DNA from: G965202665 sp965243835
GTDB taxonomy: Bacteria > Actinomycetota > Acidimicrobiia > Spongiisociales > Spongiisociaceae
NCBI GenBank assembly: GCA_965243835.1
Contig: OZ251578.1
Coordinates: 1,488,001-1,552,000, forward strand
Length of the DNA: 64,000 nt
Direction of reading: 5' to 3'
Shown here: positions 58,302 through 64,000 of the stretch, one piece after another
How the letters are laid out: the number at the start of each line of letters is the position of its first letter
How positions within the stretch are numbered: the first letter of the stretch is position 1
Position numbers and translations under genes: made by a program
Notes under the pieces: model-generated
Databases searched by the model: none
What the model was told of the DNA's origin: nothing
What the model saw: the letters and a program-made list of their open reading frames with translations, nothing else

Positions 58302-59010
58302 CCACAGCAAGTTGCGGAAAACGGGCGTATGGCTGGGAATAGCCGCCGCGGTGATGTTGCTGATAATGCTCGCCGCCCGATGCTCCGCGCCGTCCACTAT
58401 CAACACCGGCGGCCCGGCCGGAGCCGACATAGACAACATCAACGCCGCCGCCGCCGGAGTAGCCGCACTCACCGACTGGGCCAGCCAGCCCGCCCAGATG
58501 CTCAGCCTCCGCCGTCTGGCCGGGGGACAAGCCGTAATAACCGCCCGCGTCGGCGGGGAAACAGTGTCCATCCCCGTCGTGCCCGGCCCCGAGGGAACCT
58601 GGAACGCCCCCTACCCGCCCCGCCCGGCCGCGCCCGGAGAGGGAAACGGCCGTGAAACGCTTTCCGCCCCCCCGGCCGCCGCGGAAGAAGACGAACGATG
58701 GATCACCGCCGCCGGGTTCATCGACGCCTGGCTCACCGGCCAGCCCACCGACCGGTGGACCCTCGTCGACTACACTCCGCCGCAACCCGGAGACGTCTAC
58801 GAATACGAAATAACCGGAACCGACTCCCCCCGGCCCGTTCCCGACACCCCCCTGATCGTAGTAACCGTCGAATACGCCGCCCGGCCCCGGGGAGCAGACC
58901 ACCCGCCCCGGCCGTACCGCTTGTACCTCGGCCTCGCCCAGGACAACGCCGGCCGGTGGGTAGTAGCCGCCCTCGGAGACCTCCCCCCGCCGCCCCCGCC
59001 CCCAGAATAA
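58294..59010 (+). CDS. VirB8/TcpC-like conjugation protein (238 aa)
   Basis: ATG 58294 overlaps the ArdC stop by 8 bases. A basic N-terminus and one membrane segment (about residues 11-28, VWLGIAAAVMLLIMLAA) are followed by a coiled region and an NTF2-like domain near residues 125-230 (WITAAGFIDAWLTGQPTDRW, VTVEYAARPRG, YRLYLGLAQDNAGRWVVAAL). This is the TcpC/VirB8 layout; the protein would sit in the membrane with its domain outside as a T4SS scaffold. Confidence 0.75.
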   Translation: MSDHSKLRKTGVWLGIAAAVMLLIMLAARCSAPSTINTGGPAGADIDNINAAAAGVAALTDWASQPAQMLSLRRLAGGQAVITARVGGETVSIPVVPGPEGTWNAPYPPRPAAPGEGNGRETLSAPPAAAEEDERWITAAGFIDAWLTGQPTDRWTLVDYTPPQPGDVYEYEITGTDSPRPVPDTPLIVVTVEYAARPRGADHPPRPYRLYLGLAQDNAGRWVVAALGDLPPPPPPPE

Positions 59011-59022
59011 GGAGAAGACCTT

Positions 59023-59373
59023 GTGAACAATATCGTCATCACCGGCGTAATAGACAACGAACCCATCCGGAACGAAACCGCCAACGGAGTAGTCGTCAAC
59101 TACCGGATACGCTCCGGGAAAGCCCGGAAGAAAGGCGGCCGGCTGTGGATGGACATCGCCTGCTGGGGCCACCAGGCCGCCGCCGCCCAGACCGCCGCCC
59201 GGGAAGGCCGGAGCGTCATCGTAACCGGCCGGCTCACCGCCCGCTCCTACCGCAACGCCGACGGCGGCAAAACAGTCCGCTACGCCATCAACGCCCACGC
59301 CGTCGAATACCTAAACGCCAGCCTCCCCGAAGAAGAACCCAGCGAACATAAAGAAACCCCGCCCGAACCTTAA
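59023..59373 (+). CDS. ssb: Single-stranded DNA-binding protein (116 aa)
   Basis: GTG 59023 follows AAGGAG. The OB fold shows NIVITGVIDNEPIRNE, VVVNYRIRSG, RLWMDIACWG, REGRSVIVTGRLTARSYRNADG and YAINAHAVEYL. At 116 residues it is short, and the acidic tail (PEEEPSEHKETPPEP) lacks the DDDIPF end of host SSB, as in plasmid SSBs. It would coat transferred or replicating single strands. It is the last gene of the T4SS operon. Confidence 0.88.
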   Translation: MNNIVITGVIDNEPIRNETANGVVVNYRIRSGKARKKGGRLWMDIACWGHQAAAAQTAAREGRSVIVTGRLTARSYRNADGGKTVRYAINAHAVEYLNASLPEEEPSEHKETPPEP

Positions 59374-59854
59374 AGACGCATCTCCGTCCTAACGAAAACC
59401 TTAACGACAACCACCCACCATAAAGCAAAACCCCAAAAACCTTAACCCCGCCGCCCGGAGGGTAACCGCTCCATTTCTTTTCGGCGGCTGAAATATATAA
59501 CGACTATGAAACTGACATTGTATGACCCCCGCCCCGTAAAAAACGACATCGTTCGCTGGATTGCCCGGCCGCCGGTTGCCGCATGTGGGCAATCCACACA
59601 TGCGGCAACTGCGGCAACTGACGGGGGGAGCCGCCGGGGAGTTGCCGGTGACTGGCCGGGATTGTGCGTTTGACCTGCGGTTTCAGTTGCCGTTCCGTTT
59701 CCGGGAGGTGCGGCGACTGCCTGTTTCAGTTGCCGTTTCCGGTGCGGTGACTCACCTGCTGTATTTCCCGCTCCGGGGGCGAGGACGCCCGCCCCGGGCG
59801 GGTACCAGTGCGGTTCAACTCCGCATCCCCCGGCCACCCCCGGGAGGCCGGGGT
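59374..59854. other. 481-bp non-coding region between ssb and the Rep gene, candidate oriV
   Basis: The genes on both sides converge here. The left part (59374-59545) is AT-richer than the rest (AAATATATAACGAC), the middle holds a 13-bp inverted repeat and iteron-like AGTTGCC repeats (59575-59742), and the right end carries a T-arm-like hairpin and a terminator. The combination beside a Rep gene suggests the vegetative origin. Confidence 0.5.
59575..59742 (+). repeat. Inverted repeat and GTTGCC iterons of the candidate oriV
   Basis: GTTGCCGCATGTG (59575-59587) pairs perfectly with CACATGCGGCAAC (59597-59609) around 9 bases. GCGGCAACT is repeated in tandem (59602-59619). GTTTCAGTTGCCGTT is repeated at 59680-59694 and 59723-59737, 43 bases (about four helical turns) apart. 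In total GTTGCC or its complement occurs at six places. Confidence 0.65.
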
Positions 59855-59857
59855 TTA
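59774..59857 (+). terminator. T-arm-like hairpin followed by terminator hairpin
   Basis: TGCGG-TTCAACT-CCGCA (59809-59825) resembles a tRNA T-arm and is followed by TCCCCCG-G-CCA. CGGGGGC at 59774-59780 can pair with that CCCCCG. Alternatively CCCCGGCC (59828-59835) pairs with GGCCGGGG (59846-59853), then TTTATT, a plausible terminator for the T4SS-ssb transcript. The space between is too short for a complete tRNA. Confidence 0.5.
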
Positions 59858-62434
59858 TTGTTTGGCGAGTTTGTATAGGGGGTAGCTTTGCGGGGTTTCG
59901 CCGGTTAGGGTGAGGTAGTCGTTGGCGATGAGGTTGTTGACGATGGTTGCGGCTTTGGTTTTGCCGCAACTGACGGCGGGGGCGATGATGTCGTTTGCGA
60001 TGCGGTTTTTGGTGAGTGGTTTGCCGCCGTGTTTGCGCCACAGATCGGCGATGCGGCCGTGGGGGAGTTCGGAGGGGATGGTTTCGCCTTCGGAGGGGAT
60101 GGCGGAGGCGATGATTTCCCAGTGGTCGGTGACGCGGAGCTGGGCGCCGATGCCTTCCCATCTGTTTTTGAGTTTCCGGGGGGTGATGTGGAGTAGCCGG
60201 TCTCCGGACGCGGCGGAGGCGGGTCGTTGGATTTCGTAGACGATGGGGGGTTTGTCGGTTATCCGGCTGGTGCCTCTGGCTCCGCTTCGGGGGTTTTTGC
60301 CGGAGTGGTGGACGATGATGGAGTAGCGGGTTTGGAGGAGAGGTTGGAACTGGGCGATGGCGGCGTGGTAGGCGGCCGCTGAGTTCTCGTCCTCCAGGAG
60401 GGGGGAGAGGCAGTCTATGACGATGATGCGGGCGTTGGTTTCGTCGGCGAGTCTGGCGAGGTCGGCGTGGTCGGTTCCGGAGGCTGGTTGGCCGGCCAGG
60501 GCCGTCCAGGTGATGTTCTGGCCGGTGAGCCGTTCGGCGACTGCGGGGAGTTGCTCGGTGGCGATGTAGAGGGCGGGGTAGTCCTCTCCGAGTTGTTTCA
60601 GCGTCCAGACGGCCGCCCACGTTTTGCCGGTGTTCGTCGCGCCGTAGTAGAGGGTGATCTCTCCGGGTTCCCCGAGGGTGACGTCGGCTCCGGTTTCGGT
60701 GCGTACGTGAAGTTCGGGGGGCTGGTCTGCTACGAACCGGGGCAGTTCCGGGGCGGGGATGATCTGGAACGGCGCAGTGAGCACCAGGGCTTGCTGATTG
60801 TAGAAATCCACGTAGTCGGAGTAGTCGACGTCCCGGTAGGTGTATTCATCGTATTTGAGCGGCGGCTTGTTGGGCCGGAAGATGTCCACGAATTGTCCGT
60901 TGCGGAGGATTTGCGTCCCGTAGGTGAGTATCAACCCCAGCGAGAACACGCCCCGCCGGGACTCCGCGCCGTCGGCCTCCGGCGGTGGAGCGGGGACGCC
61001 GTTTTTGTAGGGCCGGAGGACGGCTTGCCTGGCGATGCCCTGTTTGCGGGCGGCGAGGTCGGCGAGGTCGTAGGTGGCGGGTTGTTTCCGGCCGGTCTCC
61101 GGGTGGGGCCGCCCGTCCGTCCAGGTTTCCGCCCCCAGCCGGTCGGCGAGCGTCCGGGAGAATATCATCACCCGGGTGCGGTCGGGGTTGGCGGCGTAGG
61201 CCTTCCCTCCGCCTCCGCTGTCCGGGTGCGCGTAGTGGTGCGGCCATCCGGGGGGGCCTTTCCGGCCGATGTACTCGCCGCCGAGGACGTCTTCGGGGGA
61301 GAACGTCTGGCTGAACCGGTCGGCGGCGGCCGCCCACCCTCCGGTATCCCCCCCGGCCCGCCCGTTCCGGGTGTCGCTTGTTTGGACATCTCCGGGCGGG
61401 GGAGCGGCGGGGAGGGATACGAGCAGGGCGGGCAGGCCGGTTACGGGGGGGAGCCGGTCGGCGGGTTTCCCCTCCGGGTCGTATAAGCGGTAACGGCCGC
61501 CGCTGGCGGGGTGTTCCGATCCGGGCATCACCGCGTACCGGTGGAAGTGTTGGATGATCTCCGAGCAGTCGGTCGGGTTGGCGGGCAAACCGCCGGGGGG
61601 GATGCGCTGGCCGCATACCAGGTAGTGTCTTATCCCGGACGGCGCGGACCGGGCGGTGGTCGTCCAAGTCGGCGGGAAACCGTCGGGGAGGCCGAGAGCG
61701 GAGCCCGTTTCCGCTACGATGTCCCGTCCCTCCGCTTCCGGTTTGTAAGCGTCGATGTCCACCCCGACCGGCCTGGCGTCGGCGCCGCCGCATTCCGGGC
61801 AAGCGAAGGGCAGGGGGTTCATCCGGGCCGCCCACTGCCGCCACCCGTACTCCGGCATAGCCGACCAGCGGGCGATGAGGGTCTCCGTCACCATTTTGCC
61901 TTCCCACCCGGTGAAACCCGCAGGCGGCGGGGTTTTCTTACCGGCCGGAAGCGGCAACGGCTGCCAGCCCAGCCGGAGAGCCTTCACCAGTTCCCCCGCC
62001 CGGACATCCGCCGGCGCGGCGGGCCAGTCCGACAAATCAACCCCCGCCCCGCCGTCGGTGGCCGCCGACACCGGGGCGGGCCGCAACCCCGGAACGTATT
62101 CCATTCCCATCGCGTGCCCGCATTCACCCGGCAGGCAAGCGGGGCAGGTCATCAAATACCGGCCGCCCAATGTCACCGCCCGCTCGTCCCGGCCGGTCTC
62201 CGGGTTCCGCCAAACGGCCTCGCCCCACTCCAAACCGACCCCCGGGTCGGAGGTCATCCGCCCCACGGCTTCCCGCACCCAGTCCGAAGAAGAAACCGGC
62301 GCCAATCCGGAGAACCCCCCCATTTCGGGGCTTGTAGGAGCCGATATGCGGCCTTTCCCCGAACGGCCCGGCGGTGGACTGCCGGACAAACCGGCCGAAT
62401 CCGGGGTAATCCGGCCATCGTCTGGGAGGTTCAT
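59855..62434 (-). CDS. PrimPol-helicase replication protein (859 aa)
   Basis: The N-terminal part has a Cys/His cluster (CPACLPGECGHA) and a PrimPol domain near residues 150-330: VGVDIDAYKPE (DxD metal site near 221), TTARSAPSGIRHYLV and EIIQHFHRYAVMPGS. The middle is a RepA/AAA_25-type RecA-fold helicase: YYGATNTGKTWAAV near 596, ALYIATEQ, IIVIDCLSPLLEDE and SIIVHHSGKNPRSGARGTS. The C-terminus (about 785-859) is a winged helix (GRIADLWRKHGGKPLTKNRI, AATIVNNLIANDYL). It would start and prime plasmid replication. Its start overlaps the upstream gene stop by four bases. Confidence 0.85.
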   Translation of the reverse strand: MNLPDDGRITPDSAGLSGSPPPGRSGKGRISAPTSPEMGGFSGLAPVSSSDWVREAVGRMTSDPGVGLEWGEAVWRNPETGRDERAVTLGGRYLMTCPACLPGECGHAMGMEYVPGLRPAPVSAATDGGAGVDLSDWPAAPADVRAGELVKALRLGWQPLPLPAGKKTPPPAGFTGWEGKMVTETLIARWSAMPEYGWRQWAARMNPLPFACPECGGADARPVGVDIDAYKPEAEGRDIVAETGSALGLPDGFPPTWTTTARSAPSGIRHYLVCGQRIPPGGLPANPTDCSEIIQHFHRYAVMPGSEHPASGGRYRLYDPEGKPADRLPPVTGLPALLVSLPAAPPPGDVQTSDTRNGRAGGDTGGWAAAADRFSQTFSPEDVLGGEYIGRKGPPGWPHHYAHPDSGGGGKAYAANPDRTRVMIFSRTLADRLGAETWTDGRPHPETGRKQPATYDLADLAARKQGIARQAVLRPYKNGVPAPPPEADGAESRRGVFSLGLILTYGTQILRNGQFVDIFRPNKPPLKYDEYTYRDVDYSDYVDFYNQQALVLTAPFQIIPAPELPRFVADQPPELHVRTETGADVTLGEPGEITLYYGATNTGKTWAAVWTLKQLGEDYPALYIATEQLPAVAERLTGQNITWTALAGQPASGTDHADLARLADETNARIIVIDCLSPLLEDENSAAAYHAAIAQFQPLLQTRYSIIVHHSGKNPRSGARGTSRITDKPPIVYEIQRPASAASGDRLLHITPRKLKNRWEGIGAQLRVTDHWEIIASAIPSEGETIPSELPHGRIADLWRKHGGKPLTKNRIANDIIAPAVSCGKTKAATIVNNLIANDYLTLTGETPQSYPLYKLAKQ

Positions 62435-63144
62435 TTCCGTCTCCTCGCTTCCCCGCGGATGATCCGCTCTATCCTCCGGCCGGTTTCCGAACTTATATCG
62501 TAGGCCTGCCGGATGAGACGCTCGTCGCTAGCCGACTTCTGGCGGGAGTGCATGCGAAGGGCGATCGCAGATAGTTCGGGGGGCAAGTCGGCTATCACCT
62601 CCAACGGTTCACGCTCGTCCTCCGCCGGGACTGCTGGGACAAGTGAAACAACCGCCGGAGCCTCCGACCACTCCGGGGGACGCACCGGACCCGGCGGGGG
62701 GGAAGAGAGCTCGCCTAAAGCGCAATCGCGGGCATCCCGGCCGTGAACCGCCGACCTGCAACGTTCAACCGGCTGGCCGTTCCGCACCGGGGGATGATCC
62801 AAATAGCACATTAGCAGAGTCCAGGCCATCCCCGCCCGCCGCTTCGGGCGGCGGCGGTGCGTCACCTGGCAGGCCAGCGCAACCGCCAGCAACCGGATGT
62901 CGGCGGAAACCGACCCCAACCGGCGTATCTGCCGCCACAATCGTCTGATCTCCCCGGTGGAAGGGCCCCGCCACCGGCCGGAGCGCATCATAGCGTCAAT
63001 GGTTGATAACCTGTCCCACTGGAAGGTCAAGCCCGGGACTTTCCATAGCTCATCGGGAACTCCCAGTCCCGCGGCCGCCGGTTCGTACGCTCGGACGGCC
63101 CCCGGCGGGCCGGTTCCCGCCGCCGTTGTAGTTCGCTCGGTCAT
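62431..63144 (-). CDS. Replication-associated protein, short form (237 aa)
   Basis: ATG 63144 is preceded by GAGGAGGTGATCCG, an almost complete match to the anti-16S sequence, so translation certainly can start here. The product contains ELWKVPGLTFQWDRLSTIDA, a basic helical segment (GEIRRLWRQIRRLGS, VTHRRRPKRRAGMAWTLLMC) and a C-terminal helix pair (DERLIRQAYDISSETGRRIERI). No family is recognised. It is coupled to the Rep gene by a four-base overlap. The same frame is open upstream past the end of the window. Confidence 0.65.
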   Translation of the reverse strand: MTERTTTAAGTGPPGAVRAYEPAAAGLGVPDELWKVPGLTFQWDRLSTIDAMMRSGRWRGPSTGEIRRLWRQIRRLGSVSADIRLLAVALACQVTHRRRPKRRAGMAWTLLMCYLDHPPVRNGQPVERCRSAVHGRDARDCALGELSSPPPGPVRPPEWSEAPAVVSLVPAVPAEDEREPLEVIADLPPELSAIALRMHSRQKSASDERLIRQAYDISSETGRRIERIIRGEARRRK

Positions 63145-64000
63145 CGGATCACCTCCTCGTTCGCCGTTTGGCGCGCTCAGCTCTTTTTTAAATTTAAAAA
63201 ACGATCCGCGGTACTCGGGGGGACGTACTCTCAAGGATCCAAGGGGACCCTGTGCTTGTACCCGCGCACGGTCCATATAAGGACCAGCAATGTCTGAAAA
63301 CTTTTCCGACAACCCGCCGCCGGGCCGCCGCTCGTCCAAACGAACGACCTCCCCCCGGCCCCGCTTCCCCCAAACCCGCCTCCGGGCCTCGTCCTGGACG
63401 CACCCCGCCGCCCGCAACGAAGAATGACGGCAATCCAACGCCGGAGCGTCTTCCCCCGCCCGTCTCATATCATTCAACGCCCCCGCCTCCCGCCACCCCG
63501 CCAGCAACGCCCTGAAATCCGCCGCCGACCCCACCCCCGCCCGCCGCCGCACCTCCGCCCACACATCCCCCGCCCCCTTCGAACGGAGCCACTCCACGTT
63601 CAACCGGCCCTCCCGGTCCGCGCACGACAAAAACGCCAACCCCGCCGCCAACCACCCCGAAGGCAAACAATGACCCGGCCCCACCCAGAAACCAAACGAC
63701 ACCCCCCGAAACAACGGCTCCGCGCACCACCGCAACCGCACCCGGCCCCCTCCCAAATCCTCCACCGTCCAAACAGAAGCCGCCTCCCAAAACCGCACCG
63801 CCGACCAAACCCGGCCCACCGACCGGCACACCCACCCCCCAGCCTCCGCTAAATCAACCACCAGCCCCCGCCGGAGCGCGTAACCGCTCTCCGGCCGATC
63901 ACCCGGCCTCCGCATCGTCCACGCCAAAGAAAACACCGCCCCCAGCACATCCACATCCCGCGCCCGGCCGCCCCGCACCAGCAAATGCTGAGGAACCCCC
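63145..64000 (-). CDS. In-frame upstream part, possible long form; 5' end outside the window
   Basis: The frame of the short form stays open to the window end (about 285 more residues). It looks coding as far as GSLRVRPPEY: Trp/Arg-rich segments such as RRGLVVDLAEAGGWVCRSVGRVW, RLNVEWLRSKGAGDVWAEV and FRALLAGWREAGALNDM suggest a winged-helix or replication-initiator-like protein. It then crosses an AT-only palindrome with atypical TTT and AAA codons. It may be a full-length protein with an internal second start, or an upstream gene fused to the next by chance or mutation. Confidence 0.5.
63184..63201. repeat. 18-bp AT-only perfect palindrome
   Basis: TTTTTTAAATTTAAAAAA is a perfect palindrome with no G or C in a region of about 70 % GC. 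It lies about 40 bases upstream of ATG 63144 and its ideal ribosome-binding site. It could be a promoter element, a binding site, an unwinding element or a slippage site. Confidence 0.7.

Noticed and set aside
59774..59836. A tRNA gene ending TCCCCCGGCCA
   Set aside because: Only 28 bases lie between the acceptor strand and the T-arm, against about 41 needed; the acceptor pairs in 6 of 7 positions. The CCA is better explained as part of the terminator stem.

Overview
The window is a 64 kb piece of a very GC-rich (roughly 65-70 %) conjugative element, most likely a plasmid of an actinobacterium. High GC, TTGNNN-N16-18-TANNNT promoters placed close to start codons, a Tad pilus cluster and secreted proteins on Thr/Pro stalks of the TTTTTEPPP type point to Actinomycetota; the stalks are a habit I associate with Acidimicrobiia (inference, no 16S present). 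I see no rRNA, no complete tRNA, no integrase and no recognisable partition genes. A PrimPol-helicase Rep protein, an SSB, a MobF relaxase and a type IV secretion system (T4SS) make this a self-transmissible replicon. Both window edges cut genes.

Layout. 0.0-1.5 kb: small proteins, a HicB-like antitoxin and a ribbon-helix-helix (RHH) protein. 5.05-1.5 kb (minus): a tightly overlapping operon headed by a tandem-RHH regulator, with a DUF5131 (phage Gp37/Gp68) protein, two paralogous helical proteins, a membrane protein and a PLD-type nuclease. 5.3-12.4 kb (plus): a Tad/Flp pilus cluster (CpaB-like, CpaF ATPase, TadB, TadC, two pilin-like proteins, three TadE-like proteins, a membrane winged-helix protein). 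12.5-15.5 kb: a lipoprotein and a surface protein with Thr-rich stalks. 15.5-18.4 kb: exonuclease-BRCT, a short antitoxin-like protein, a Trp-rich duplicated protein and ThyA. 23.6-18.4 kb (minus): a relaxase-helicase-primase fusion, with a probable oriT/control region at 23.6-24.3 kb. 25.6-24.3 kb (minus): a lipoprotein nuclease and two small proteins. 25.8-32.4 kb: a 2209-residue N6-methylase/SNF2 helicase resembling phage P1 DarB. 32.4-41.2 kb: unknown proteins, a PAPS-reductase-like protein and a class II ribonucleotide reductase. 41.5-43.3 kb: a leader RNA and an interrupted methylase-HNH gene. 45.0-59.4 kb: the T4SS operon (VirB4, VirB6-like, VirB1-like bifunctional hydrolase, VirD4, ArdC, VirB8-like, SSB). 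59.4-59.85 kb: a candidate replication origin. 62.4-59.9 kb (minus): PrimPol-helicase Rep. 64.0-62.4 kb: a second replication-associated reading frame.

How it fits together. Rep, SSB, exonuclease, ThyA and ribonucleotide reductase supply replication and precursors. The relaxase with its own helicase and primase processes transfer DNA. The Tad pilus could make contact and the T4SS transport. ArdC, the DarB-like methylase-helicase and the PLD nuclease fit protection of incoming DNA. The most unusual signals are: (i) a shared C-terminal signature (R-rich, ending GGLSL, AGIGL, RDIGW and the like) on about eight otherwise mostly unrelated proteins, which I suggest is a sorting or translocation tag; (ii) a 106-base two-block repeat with fixed spacing in front of three transfer operons; (iii) a 13-C tract that throws one tagged gene out of frame; (iv) a leader RNA whose terminator loop is complementary to four upstream repeats; (v) a palindromic operator shared by the RHH regulator and a lipoprotein operon.
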